DNA of 64,000 nt from NCBI GenBank assembly GCA_021740915.1, contig JAIOYW010000003.1:124001-188000 (forward strand). Reading direction: 5' to 3'. Source of the stretch: Ignavibacteriales bacterium. Lineage in GTDB: Bacteria > Bacteroidota > Ignavibacteria > Ignavibacteriales > Melioribacteraceae. Of this stretch, positions 35,178 through 44,411 are shown piece after piece (position 1 is the stretch's first letter; each line of letters starts with the position of its first letter). The notes beneath the pieces were generated by a model that saw nothing but the letters and a program-made list of their open reading frames with translations, was not told where the DNA came from and ran no database searches. The translations under genes were made by a program, and so were the position numbers.

Positions 35178-37331
35178 TTAATTGCTGATATTTCCTTTTA
35201 TTAATTCTTCAGCTATCCTTTTTAGTCCATAAATATCGCTGACCGCTTCAAGAATCGCCGAGGCTGAAACACCAACCATCCTGTTTTTTTCTTCAAGATA
35301 TAAAAAGTCTCCGGCAAGGCTTTCAATGTTGCCATCGAATGCCAGACCAATTAACTTAAGATCTTTGCTGATAACCGGTGAACCAGAATTCCCTCCGGTA
35401 ATATCGTTTGTGCTTATAAAATTGAATCTTGTGGAAAGATCAAAATCTGCTGAAGGATTTCTCCATCTTTCCGGAAGATCCCATGGGTACTTTTTGTTGT
35501 GTGAATAATAACGGTCGTAGAGTCCGTGAAATGTTGTAAATACAGGAGCGATTGTTCCATTATACTCGTATGAGCGCAGGACACCTTCGGTAAAACGCGG
35601 ACTCATTGTCGCGTCCGGTGAAAGACTTGTTCCATAAACATCCGCAACAGCCTTCCCGAGTTTTTCTTCAAGTACTTTTTCGGTTGCTTTAATTTCTTTA
35701 TATATCTTTTCGGAATTTTCTAACCGGATTTTTCCTTCTTTGAAAAAATAAACAAGCGGGTCTTCCGGATTATTCAGCGCGCTTCCTCCCTGAGCTGATG
35801 CTTTTATGAGCTTTTCAGGTGAACCGTAAACTGAATTTGACATTGCCCATTTTGCACCTTCTAATCCTTTGAGACCATTAAAAATCTTCTTTATTGCCGG
35901 ATCATCTGAGGGCAGATTGCCCGCAAGCAAATCAGCGAGAAGTGCAAGTTTTTCCATCTCAAAATCTTCATAGAAATTTTTCCCGAAGAGCGCTGTCAAA
36001 GTGGAGTCGAGCCCAGTTTTTTGATATTCTGCATCCCTTTCTTCTTCTGGAAGACTGAGCTGAGCAGATAGTTTTTCATGTTTAGACGCCGCTCTTAGCA
36101 CAACAGAAGCAGAATTCACATTAACTTTGAATGAAGATATATTTGCATAATGTTTCCTGGCTTCCTGAAGCGTGGAATTTATATCGTTCCATAGATTGCC
36201 ATAAGCAGCCTTGAGTTCGGGGCTGCTGTTTACTCTGCTGCTGAAATCTTTTTCAAATGCTCTTTTACGCGCGAAAAGATATGGGTCCTGTAATGCTTCA
36301 AGCTGACCCGCGAAAACTTTTGCACTGTTGGAGATCATAAAGAACATTGGGGCAAGTTCTTCGGCTCTTTCTGCTGATCGTTTCATTTCTCTGCCGTATA
36401 TATCCTGCATACCATTGAGCATCAGAGCCTGATTCCTTACTGTAAAATCCCTGAAAAATTCGAGCTGTGCCGATGTTTTGTGGCGATTGGTCTGACCGGG
36501 ATTCCCAGGAACGAATATCAGTTCATTCTCAGCGGGTCCTTGTGCATCCCATGCGAAATAATATTCATTTTTTAAAGGTTTGTCATCTTCATAGACGCGG
36601 AGCAAAGAAAAATCCAAATTATAGCGGGGATATGTAAAATTATCTGGATCACCGCCGTACAAACCTATTTCCCGTTCAACAACAAGTACCACTCTTATAT
36701 CATTGTACCTTTTAAAACCGTACAATGAATATTTTCCGCCATTATACAGCTTTTCAATTTCACATACCAAACCGGTTTCTGAAGCATAAGCCGAACTGAC
36801 CGCAGATATTGCATCTGAACTGCTTTTCCCCTCAGCTTCAGCTTTTCTAATTGCTTCGTTAATTTCTTCGGTAACGTCTTTCACAAAAGCAAGCTGATCT
36901 ACAAAAACGCCCGGAACTTTTCGTTCTTCTTCAAGCGTGGCTGCGATAAAACCCTTTCCGGGAATATCTTCACCTTCCTGCTCAAAGGAATTGATAATAA
37001 AATCAACGCAATGATGATTTGTTAGTATCAGCCCGTCGCCGGAAACAAATGAAGCAGAGCACCAGCTTGCAAAACGAAGCGTCGAATTTTTTACATGTTC
37101 GAACCAGTTTTCATCCGGGGCGAAATCATATCTTTTTGACAAATAATCAACCGGTGCATGTTCAAAGGTCCACATCTTTCCGAAATCAAGATTATTGAAT
37201 GTGACCGTATCGGGATCAAATTTTTGTAATAGAGGTAACTCAGATGTTCTGCTGAGATTTTGTGATGTTGAACATGAGATTATTGCCAGAATGGAAATAA
37301 TAGCTAATGTGATGCGGTATTTGTTTTTCAT
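35178..37331 (-). CDS. S46-family dipeptidyl-peptidase (DPP7-like), predicted lipoprotein
   Basis: A paralogue of its neighbour (717 aa) with a type II signal peptide: lipobox IISC, Cys20. It should be membrane-anchored, unlike the free neighbour. Catalytic marks are LILTNHHCVDF, GDPDNFTYPRYNLDFSLLR and GGNSGSPVISK; GLAFDGN has Gly at the specificity position, again DPP7-like. Together the two enzymes should cut dipeptides from oligopeptides generated by secreted proteases. Peptide use as a carbon or nitrogen source would fit an Ignavibacteria-type heterotroph (inference). It is the first of the pair and probably of a three-gene unit ending with the kinase. Confidence 0.92.
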   Translation of the reverse strand: MKNKYRITLAIISILAIISCSTSQNLSRTSELPLLQKFDPDTVTFNNLDFGKMWTFEHAPVDYLSKRYDFAPDENWFEHVKNSTLRFASWCSASFVSGDGLILTNHHCVDFIINSFEQEGEDIPGKGFIAATLEEERKVPGVFVDQLAFVKDVTEEINEAIRKAEAEGKSSSDAISAVSSAYASETGLVCEIEKLYNGGKYSLYGFKRYNDIRVVLVVEREIGLYGGDPDNFTYPRYNLDFSLLRVYEDDKPLKNEYYFAWDAQGPAENELIFVPGNPGQTNRHKTSAQLEFFRDFTVRNQALMLNGMQDIYGREMKRSAERAEELAPMFFMISNSAKVFAGQLEALQDPYLFARKRAFEKDFSSRVNSSPELKAAYGNLWNDINSTLQEARKHYANISSFKVNVNSASVVLRAASKHEKLSAQLSLPEEERDAEYQKTGLDSTLTALFGKNFYEDFEMEKLALLADLLAGNLPSDDPAIKKIFNGLKGLEGAKWAMSNSVYGSPEKLIKASAQGGSALNNPEDPLVYFFKEGKIRLENSEKIYKEIKATEKVLEEKLGKAVADVYGTSLSPDATMSPRFTEGVLRSYEYNGTIAPVFTTFHGLYDRYYSHNKKYPWDLPERWRNPSADFDLSTRFNFISTNDITGGNSGSPVISKDLKLIGLAFDGNIESLAGDFLYLEEKNRMVGVSASAILEAVSDIYGLKRIAEELIKGNISN

Positions 37332-37595
37332 TTTTGCCTGTCGTAGCGATTAATCGAATTGATTCATATTAATTAAGAAAATTAAGTAAATAGATTTATA
37401 TATTAAAATTATTTTATACGAATCGGGGCATTATAATTGATTTTTTGCAGGAAATAAGCAACAGACCTTTTTAACCGTAAGTTTAAGAATTTCAATGTCT
37501 GGCAATTTTAAATAACTTTGTCAGACACAATCCTAAAGCATTTCAGGAATCATATTGCTGATGAATACTTGAAATAACGAATAATAAAATTTCAG

Positions 37596-38669
37596 TCAAT
37601 TTTCCTTTTTAAACACAGTTTTAGTATCCTTTCCAAGTATCCTCACCGACCAGGGCTTCAGCACTGTTTCAAATGGTTCCAGAATAGCTGTAACACCCCG
37701 GGCAAAAAAGAGCGGGGCATGATAAACTATAAGCTCATCAAACTGGTTTGCTGATAAAAATTTCGTAAAAGTACCGGCTCCACCTTCAATTAATAAAGAG
37801 GCAATATTCTGCTCACCCAAAAATTTTAAGATATGGCATATCCCGATGCAGTTAGCACCATCGCTGTCAAATTCAAAAACTCTCACTCCGGAGGCTTTTA
37901 ATTTTTCGATTCGTTCTGCATCATTATTCTTCCCGGTGAAAACCCAGGTTTTTTCAGGATCGCGGGAGTTAAAAATTTTCCGGTCCAAAGGCAGATTCAG
38001 TTCACAATCCAGAACAATTCTTATAGGATTTCTCCCGTTTATACGGCGGACATTTAATTGGGGGTCGTCTATTGATACAGTTTTGCTCCCGACAAGCACG
38101 GCATCGTACGAATTCCTGAGTTTATGCACGTCTCTGAGAGCATCAACTCCTGTTATTCGTGTCTGTTTGCCCTCGCAGCTTGTTATTTTTCCGTCAAGTG
38201 TCTGAGCGATTTTTACTGTGACGTAAGGAGTGCGCTTTGTTATAAAATGGAAAAAGAATTTATTCAATTCTCTTCCCTCGTCTTCTAAAATTCCTTCGAT
38301 AACCTCAATTCCTGCTTCCCTTAATTTCAGGATTCCTTCACCGTTCACATCCGGGTTTGGGTCACGATTTGAGATTACAACTCTTTTTATGCCTGAACCT
38401 ATGATATGCGGAACACAGGGAGGTGTTTTTTTATTCGTATGTGAACATGGTTCAAGGTTACAGTATAAATCGCAGCCGGCTGATTCAGCTCCGGCTTGGT
38501 TCAAGGCTTCTGCCTCGGCATGAGGGGAACCAAATTCTCTGTGCCATCCCTCAGAGATTAAATTTCCGTCTTTTACGAGAAGCGATCCCACAAGGGGATT
38601 CGGGCTGACAAGTCCTGTGGCTCTCCTTGCCAGTTCGAAACATCTCCTCATATATTTTTCATGTTCCAT
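37596..38669 (-). CDS. ribD: Riboflavin biosynthesis bifunctional deaminase/reductase
   Basis: A 357-residue RibD with two domains. The N-terminal cytidine-deaminase-like domain binds zinc through His-Ala-Glu (PHAEAEAL, about 49-56) and two Cys in EPCSHTNKKTPPC (about 73-85). The reductase domain starts near 145 (YVTVKIAQTLDGKI) and includes LVGSKTVSIDDPQLNVR and LLIEGGAGT. It converts diaminohydroxyphosphoribosylaminopyrimidine to the ribitylamino uracil precursor in two steps. No other riboflavin gene is adjacent, though ribF is at 54.3 kb. No FMN riboswitch is visible upstream. Confidence 0.94.
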   Translation of the reverse strand: MEHEKYMRRCFELARRATGLVSPNPLVGSLLVKDGNLISEGWHREFGSPHAEAEALNQAGAESAGCDLYCNLEPCSHTNKKTPPCVPHIIGSGIKRVVISNRDPNPDVNGEGILKLREAGIEVIEGILEDEGRELNKFFFHFITKRTPYVTVKIAQTLDGKITSCEGKQTRITGVDALRDVHKLRNSYDAVLVGSKTVSIDDPQLNVRRINGRNPIRIVLDCELNLPLDRKIFNSRDPEKTWVFTGKNNDAERIEKLKASGVRVFEFDSDGANCIGICHILKFLGEQNIASLLIEGGAGTFTKFLSANQFDELIVYHAPLFFARGVTAILEPFETVLKPWSVRILGKDTKTVFKKEN

Positions 38670-39073
38670 TTTATAAATATGGTGATTTTATTTATAAACG
38701 TAAAGTCAGATTAAAAATTATTTGTCTCTCCCTATTATCATAATTGAGAAGAATATTCAAATTTTTTCAAAGCAGAGAGACTGAAAGCAAAGCTGCATTT
38801 CCATTCACTGCCCATTTTTGAGGTCGTGGCTTTAAGAATACTGCTGCTACTTACTCCTCTAACTTTATTCTGAACCTTATGCAGAGCAATTATTTTACAA
38901 TATAAAACATTGGTTTTAATTGTATTTTACATGTAAAAACAAGAGCAATTTCAATAGATAGCTTGTCAATCCAAATTTCAGGCATATTTTTTGATAATGT
39001 TTACATACCTGAGCTAAAACTCATTTGAAATTTTTTAATAAACTCAAATAATCGATTTTCAGAGGTACTAAAA
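38670..39073. other. Divergent intergenic region between ribD and the ferredoxin gene
   Basis: About 400 bases without a gene. It contains a candidate promoter for the ferredoxin gene (below) and otherwise AT-rich sequence with no recognised RNA or riboswitch element. Confidence 0.4.
38963..38993 (+). promoter_or_regulatory. Candidate Bacteroidota-type promoter for the ferredoxin gene
   Basis: TTG (38963-38965), 19 bases, then TATTTTTTG (38985-38993), which is the TAnnTTTG element with one extra T. Transcription would start near 39000, leaving a leader of about 70 bases. The TTG distance fits the family consensus, so this is the best-supported promoter in the window, yet it remains a pattern match. 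Confidence 0.42.
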
Positions 39074-39373
39074 ATGGCAGTAAAAATTACTGAAGAATGT
39101 ATCGCATGTAACGCTTGCGAAGCAGAATGCCCAAACACCGCAATTTACTCAGCGGGAGTCGCGTATTTTTATGATGGAGCCGAACATCCTGCTCTTTCAG
39201 ATGATTACACTTATGTCGTTCCTGACAAATGTTCTGAATGTGTTGGTTTCTATGATGAACCACAATGTATTGCAGCTTGCCCGACAGAAGCAATTGTAAT
39301 GGATCCGGATTATGTTGAAACCAAAGATCAGCTTATGGCTAAAAAAGTTAAACTTGATCAGATAGGCAGATAA
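39074..39373 (+). CDS. 2[4Fe-4S] ferredoxin (Alvin-type)
   Basis: A 99-residue low-potential electron carrier with two [4Fe-4S] clusters. Cluster one uses CIACNACEAECPN (Cys9, 12, 15, 19). Cluster two uses CSECVGFYDEPQC and AACP (Cys53, 56, 65, 69), with the longer spacing between second and third Cys that marks the Allochromatium (Alvin) type. The extra C-terminal helix (residues 79-99) also fits this type. It is monocistronic, with a candidate promoter upstream and a strong terminator downstream. Comparable ferredoxins are used in Chlorobi-type bacteria, which agrees with the inferred affiliation. Confidence 0.95.
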   Translation: MAVKITEECIACNACEAECPNTAIYSAGVAYFYDGAEHPALSDDYTYVVPDKCSECVGFYDEPQCIAACPTEAIVMDPDYVETKDQLMAKKVKLDQIGR

Positions 39374-39381
39374 TATTGAAA

Positions 39382-39410
39382 AAGCCCCGTCCGCGGGGCT
39401 TTTTTTTCTT
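39382..39410 (+). terminator. Rho-independent terminator after the ferredoxin gene
   Basis: AGCCCCG/GCGGGGCT stem (39383-39400) with a tiny loop, then a T8 run. Strong intrinsic terminator. Confidence 0.94.
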
Positions 39411-39676
39411 TCAAACTCAATTTGTGACATAATTAACACCCTCTCTTTTATTACCTGTTTTTACTTTAAGATTAAATATTTATTTATTAAATTAATCGGT
39501 TTCTTCGTAGCTGATTTACAGTTCCGTTTTAAGAGAAATCGTTTGTGCAAAATGCTGCGATTTATTTGATCAGCGTTTCTTTAATCTTTCACTCCGGGTG
39601 TTTGTTGATTCATTATTTCGGATTATGGCAGATTCTTTAGAAATTCACTATTTCAAATCACATAAAGTAACAATCA

Positions 39677-40135
39677 ATGAAAAAACTAATAATAATCATT
39701 TTTCTCTGCAGTGTTTCAGTTTATAGCCAAAACTATAATCTGAACATCAATCTCAGGGATAGCAGCACAATTTCTTTTGCCGTCAATGAAATCACCAGAA
39801 TTACATTTGATAATATTACCGGTTTGGGAGATCTTAATAATGTTCAGCAACTGATACGATCGTTTAAGGTTATCGGGAATTATCCCAACCCTTTTAACCC
39901 TTCAACAACTATTGCCTATTCTATTCCCCAAAAATCGGATGTCAAGGTTAATATTTATGATGTAAACGGACAGTTGATAAAAGAAATTGTCAATGAATCT
40001 CTGGATGCGGGGAAGCATTTTGTCACCTGGAACGGCACGAACCAGACTAATTCCAGTGTCGCAAGCGGCGTATATATATATACGGTTCAAAGCGGCAGCA
40101 GGCTTGTTTCCCGACAAATGATTCTCGTTAAATGA
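39677..40135 (+). CDS. Small secreted protein consisting of a short module plus a T9SS sorting tail
   Basis: A 152-residue protein. Residues 1-18 are a signal peptide ending VYSQ. Residues 19-50 are one short module (NINLRDSSTISFAVNEITRI followed by TFDN), then a linker. From about 68 a complete T9SS type A tail follows: NYPNPFNPSTTIAYSIP, VNIYDVNGQLIKEIV, and GVYIYTVQSGSRLVSRQMILVK. Almost nothing lies between signal and sorting tail, which is unusual for a cargo protein. It ends 1 base before the beta-helix gene's in-frame ATG region (40137), suggesting co-transcription. The same short module occurs at the start of that protein. Confidence 0.8.
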   Translation: MKKLIIIIFLCSVSVYSQNYNLNINLRDSSTISFAVNEITRITFDNITGLGDLNNVQQLIRSFKVIGNYPNPFNPSTTIAYSIPQKSDVKVNIYDVNGQLIKEIVNESLDAGKHFVTWNGTNQTNSSVASGVYIYTVQSGSRLVSRQMILVK

Positions 40136-40151
40136 CATGGAGTGGAAAAAA

Positions 40152-42476
40152 ATGAAAAAAATTATGTTGTATATTTTATTTGCTGTGATTTTCACCTCAA
40201 ACATTTTTGCACAGGTTCTTAAAGTTGGCGTATCAGATGGCGATTCTACAGAGTATAATATATCTGATATTCTTAATATCACACTCAGCCCGCAGCCCGC
40301 CCGAAGCCTGGGAATGAATACAATTACAGTGAAAATGCTCGTTCATACAAGTGAGGGTACTGCAGAGATGCTTGCTTCAGAAATAGACAGCATCTTTTTT
40401 GATGAAGTGAATTCTCTTCTGTTCATACGGACTCCAGCCGGAATAAACAATTACAGCCTCATCAATATTGACAGTATTTCGTTCAGCATTGTGGATGACG
40501 ACCCTGCCGTATATATAACTTATAATGATAGTACTGTTACAGTCAAAAACCCTCACATTAATCAGGGTATTGCAATAGCAGTGGATGGAGCAGATGTTGT
40601 AGTCACTTCCACGACCACCATGAGTAATATTGATTATGTTTTATCAGGCACAACTACAGATGGTATGTTTAAGATATATTCCGATAAAAAATTGCGGCTT
40701 CACCTGAATGGGGTGGACATTACAAACCAGGACGGCGCAGCTATCAATATCCAGACCGGAAAGAATATCGAAGTTATTCTTGAAGACAGCACTGATAATT
40801 ATCTGCATGATGCCGTTACTTATGCTGCCCCGCCGAATGCCGAAGAGGAAGATGCCGCATTTTATAGTGAAGGTCAAATGATTATTTCCGGAAGCGGTAA
40901 CCTTACTGTAAATGCGGTGGGAGTTGATAAGCATGGAATTAAGAGTGATGATTATATCCGGATAGATCAGGGAAGTATTACTGTAAGCCAGTCTAAAAAG
41001 GACGGAATTAACGCTAATGACGGAGTTTTTATTAATGGCGGAACGATAAATGTAACCTCCGGTGATGACGGAATAGACGGAGGGGAAAACCATCTTGAAA
41101 TAACAGATGGTGAGATTACGATTCTGAGTCTTTCACAGGATTGTGATGCACTTAAATGCGATAGTTCTCTTTCTATTTCAGGCGGATCAATAAATATTAC
41201 AGTTCAGGGCAGCCAGTCAAAAGGTTTGAATGCCAATAAAGTGCTTCTCACAGGAGGGGCTCTGAATATCAGCACTTCCGGCGGTGCTGTACTTGTGGCT
41301 TCCGGCTCGGGATACGACCCCTCATACTGTACAGCCATTAAAGCGGATTCTGAATTTTCAATGGATTTATCCGATGTTACGATTGTAACTACCGGAGCAG
41401 CCGGAAGAGGGATTTCAAGTGACGGCGTAGTTAATATTTCCTCAGGTACGCTAAAGATTACTTCCAGCGGAAATGGCAGCACTTATACGAATGTTTTAGG
41501 ACAGGCAGACGCATATCATGGTCCCTGCATCAATGCAGATGCTGCGATTAATATTGCCGGGGGTGATATTACCCTGTCTCATTCGGGAAAAGGAGGCAAA
41601 GGAATTTCAACCGATGCTCAGATCAATATTGGTTCGGGCTCAGCAGAGCCGGTTATTCATATAACAACAACCGGGCAGAGTATTACAATATCGAACGGAA
41701 ATTATGCTGAGGCAAAAGCTATTTCAGCCGATAGCGCTATAACGGTCGAGGGCTGCCAGCTCACAATCGCATCAATTGACGATGCTGTTAAATCCAAAGA
41801 ATCCATTACTATTAATAACGGAACCATTAATATTACAGGTTCTTATGAAGGAATTGAAGCGCCTTTTATCAATATCAACGGCGGTGATGTGAGTCTGATC
41901 TCAAGCGACGACGGATTAAATTCCACTTTCGGCGTCGATGGCGAATTTAATGATGGCAGTAAACTTACGATCAATGGCGGCTACGTCTTTGTCAGCTCAA
42001 CTCAGGGTGACGCAATGGATAGCAATGGAGACATTTTTATCAATGGCGGCGTAATTTTAGCTCATGGTCCTCAGTCTTCGCCCGAAGTTGGTATGGACGT
42101 TAACGGAGTTTGCAAAGTGACCGGAGGATTTCTCGTTATCTCCGGTACGAATTCGAATATGACCGAAGCCCCAAGTTCAACTTCAACTCAGCGCTCAGTA
42201 CTGTTAAAAACAAATCAGAGTCTTAATGCCGGAACTCTTTTTCATATTGAAGACGCCAATGGCAATAATCTTCTGACATTTGCTCCGCTAAGAAGATACT
42301 ATTCAGTAATATACTCTTCTTCTGATCTGACTACAGGAGTTCAGTATAAGCTTTATACCGGCGGAACTTCAACAGGCGCGCTACGTAATGGTCTTTATAC
42401 CGGCGGCATCTATTCCGGCGGTACATTGCGGACAACTTTCTCGCTTACAAATATGGTCTCTACAATTTCTTTCTGA
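40152..42476 (+). CDS. Beta-helical carbohydrate-binding-like protein (Cthe_2159/DUF4353-type)
   Basis: A secreted protein of about 774 aa from ATG 40152, which has GGAG about 7 bases upstream (an in-frame ATG at 40137 is less likely). Signal peptide to about FAQ. Three short repeats of a 'V-x-DG...Y-x-I-x-x-I-x-x-I' module follow, then a right-handed beta-helix built from many INGGTINV / ISGSGNLTV / SSDGVVNISSG rungs with SGDDGIDGG and DDGLNS metal-type loops. Such domains (Cthe_2159) bind acidic polysaccharides. Unlike its short neighbour it has no T9SS tail, so its final location is unclear. A hairpin follows the gene. Confidence 0.8.
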   Translation: MKKIMLYILFAVIFTSNIFAQVLKVGVSDGDSTEYNISDILNITLSPQPARSLGMNTITVKMLVHTSEGTAEMLASEIDSIFFDEVNSLLFIRTPAGINNYSLINIDSISFSIVDDDPAVYITYNDSTVTVKNPHINQGIAIAVDGADVVVTSTTTMSNIDYVLSGTTTDGMFKIYSDKKLRLHLNGVDITNQDGAAINIQTGKNIEVILEDSTDNYLHDAVTYAAPPNAEEEDAAFYSEGQMIISGSGNLTVNAVGVDKHGIKSDDYIRIDQGSITVSQSKKDGINANDGVFINGGTINVTSGDDGIDGGENHLEITDGEITILSLSQDCDALKCDSSLSISGGSINITVQGSQSKGLNANKVLLTGGALNISTSGGAVLVASGSGYDPSYCTAIKADSEFSMDLSDVTIVTTGAAGRGISSDGVVNISSGTLKITSSGNGSTYTNVLGQADAYHGPCINADAAINIAGGDITLSHSGKGGKGISTDAQINIGSGSAEPVIHITTTGQSITISNGNYAEAKAISADSAITVEGCQLTIASIDDAVKSKESITINNGTINITGSYEGIEAPFININGGDVSLISSDDGLNSTFGVDGEFNDGSKLTINGGYVFVSSTQGDAMDSNGDIFINGGVILAHGPQSSPEVGMDVNGVCKVTGGFLVISGTNSNMTEAPSSTSTQRSVLLKTNQSLNAGTLFHIEDANGNNLLTFAPLRRYYSVIYSSSDLTTGVQYKLYTGGTSTGALRNGLYTGGIYSGGTLRTTFSLTNMVSTISF

Positions 42477-42519
42477 CATATCAACAAGGACTCTGGTTTT
42501 TGTGGAATATTAAATTGAA

Positions 42520-42547
42520 GGCTGGCTGAAAACTCAAAAAGCCAGCC
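42520..42547 (+). terminator. Stem-loop after the beta-helix gene
   Basis: GGCTGGCT/AGCCAGCC perfect 8-bp stem with a 12-base A-rich loop, 44 bases after the stop. No T run follows, so it resembles the other U-poor 3' hairpins in this window. Confidence 0.5.
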
Positions 42548-42839
42548 TCCTATTATCATCTGATCAAAAAAAAATTTGAAATATCTTTTAAAAGACTTAG
42601 ATTTCCGGGGCATTTTATCATAGAATCACCTGAAGAAAAATTCTTCTTTCGGCAGTGAGTTCTGTTATAAAAACTCTGCCAGTAAATGGAATCATTCGGC
42701 ATACTTCCCGCTGGCGTTTGTGCCGCTGGTAGTATATGACGGAAAGGGACTTTGTATTTAATATCATTTTTATCGCACCTTTCGGGAGTGTAATAATGCT
42801 TTTTCCGTCCAAAAATGCAACTTTACCCGATTATATAAA
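42548..42839. other. Intergenic stretch before the AMP-ligase module
   Basis: Roughly 290 bases (about 360 counting from the previous stop) with no supported gene. I see no convincing promoter or repeat in it beyond AT-rich sequence. It probably carries the promoter for the module at 42840-47048. Confidence 0.4.
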
Positions 42840-44408
42840 TTGAACCAGGTCTCAAATTCGATATCCGGGCAATTCACCCGATTGCAGGATATTCTTTCAT
42901 TTAATAGTATTATCCATCAGGATAAAACAGCCCTTATTTCTAATGGTGAGAGGCTTACTTATTCCGAAATTGATTCAAAATCGAATCAGTTAGCTAATGC
43001 TTTACTTAAATATGGCTTAAAAAGCGGTGAACGGATAATTTTCTATCTCAAGAACAGCAGCGAACTCGTTATCAGCATATTTGCTGCAATGAAAGCAAAT
43101 CTTATCTTTTCAGTAGTTGATCACGCCAGTAATTTTTTAACACTGACTAAAATAATCAGGGATTGCCAGGCGTCAGCCATAATCAGCTACGCTCATCATT
43201 CTGAGGATTTACAGAAACTATCTTTGGAATTTGATTTTCTGAGTACCATAATTCTAACCGGTCAGATAAAAGGTGAAGCTATAAGGAATGCGATTTCTTT
43301 TGAAGATATCTTCGATGACGAATCTTCAGCAATTCAGTCATCCGGGAATCAGAACAGCAGTATTGCCTATTTGATTTATACTTCAGGAAGCACCGGGGAA
43401 CCGAAAGGAGTGATTGCTACACATAAAGATGTCATTTTTACAATAGAAAATGGACTCAGGCGGATTGGCCAGAAAGAATCGGATATCCATGTTAGTCCTC
43501 TGCCGCTTTCGTTTTCACCCGGGATCAATCAATTATTTCAGACTTTCAGAGCTGCAGGGACGCTGATACTTGAGCAATCTTTCACTTTCCCGGTTTCTAC
43601 ACTGAAAAAGATGGAAGCTGAAAAAGCTTCCGGTTTTGCAGGCGTTCCAACCGTCCTGCTCTATCTGCTGAAAAATAATCCTCAAAAATATGATCTGAGC
43701 AGTCTCAGATATATAACAAGTATTGGAGCCGCATTGCCTGTGCGGCTTATTGAAGAGACAATGCAGAAATTTCCCGGCATTTCACTTTATTCAATGTACG
43801 GCAGCGCAGAAGCATCATTTACGTTGTGTCTTGATCCCTCACAGATTTCTCTCAGACCGACATCAGTCGGCAAACCATTCCCGGGAGTTTATGTGCAGAT
43901 TCTTGATGAAAATGGAAATAATGTACCTGAAGGAGAAACCGGAGAATTAGTGATCAGCGGCGGAAATGTCCGTTCCGGCTACTGGAGTGGAGGTGCTTTG
44001 GATAATGCTATTCAGAAATTCAGAGATTTTAACGGCGGAAGGAGTTATTATACCGGGGATTTATTCAGAAAGGATGAGGATGGCTATTATTATTTTGTTG
44101 GCAGAACCGATGATATGATAAAGACAGGCGCTAAAAAAGTAATTCTCAGTGAGATCGAAAGTGTACTGAACCAGCTCGAAGGCGTTCTTGAATGTGCCGT
44201 GGCGGCAATCCCTGATGATACACTTGGCATGGCGATAAAGGCTTTTATTGTGCCTGATAATAACCAGAATCTAACCCTTGATCAGAACACAGTTCTTAGT
44301 TTTTGCCGGCTACGTTTAGAACCGTTAAAAATTCCTAAAGAAATCGAATTTACAGATTCACTGCCTAAAACAGTGAGCGGAAAAATTCAAAGAAAAAAAC
44401 TGGTGTAA
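42840..44408 (+). CDS. AMP-forming acyl/aminoacyl ligase (ANL superfamily)
   Basis: A stand-alone ANL-family adenylating enzyme (522 aa) that should activate a carboxylic or amino acid as an acyl-AMP and load it onto a carrier protein or CoA. Motifs: A3 YLIYTSGSTGEPKGVIATH (177-195), A5 MYGSAEASF, A7/A8 YYTGDLFRKDEDGYYYFVGR followed by DDMIKTGAKKV, and A10 PKTVSGKIQRKKL with catalytic Lys515. It starts at TTG 42840 with no strong ribosome site, so the N-terminus is unsure. The carrier protein gene three genes on, 45091, is the probable partner. The substrate code cannot be read reliably here. Confidence 0.87.
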   Translation: MNQVSNSISGQFTRLQDILSFNSIIHQDKTALISNGERLTYSEIDSKSNQLANALLKYGLKSGERIIFYLKNSSELVISIFAAMKANLIFSVVDHASNFLTLTKIIRDCQASAIISYAHHSEDLQKLSLEFDFLSTIILTGQIKGEAIRNAISFEDIFDDESSAIQSSGNQNSSIAYLIYTSGSTGEPKGVIATHKDVIFTIENGLRRIGQKESDIHVSPLPLSFSPGINQLFQTFRAAGTLILEQSFTFPVSTLKKMEAEKASGFAGVPTVLLYLLKNNPQKYDLSSLRYITSIGAALPVRLIEETMQKFPGISLYSMYGSAEASFTLCLDPSQISLRPTSVGKPFPGVYVQILDENGNNVPEGETGELVISGGNVRSGYWSGGALDNAIQKFRDFNGGRSYYTGDLFRKDEDGYYYFVGRTDDMIKTGAKKVILSEIESVLNQLEGVLECAVAAIPDDTLGMAIKAFIVPDNNQNLTLDQNTVLSFCRLRLEPLKIPKEIEFTDSLPKTVSGKIQRKKLV

Positions 44409-44411
44409 ATA

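Noticed and set aside
37596-38760. FMN riboswitch upstream of ribD
   Set aside because: The conserved RFN core elements are absent from the leader, and the same holds for ribF.
40070-40084. TATATATATA tract at the end of the short T9SS-tail gene as a regulatory site
   Set aside because: It encodes Val-Tyr-Ile-Tyr-Thr of the sorting domain, so coding explains it.
42618-42812. A 64-residue minus-strand reading before the AMP-ligase gene
   Set aside because: No ribosome site, no family, mixed composition; treated as chance.
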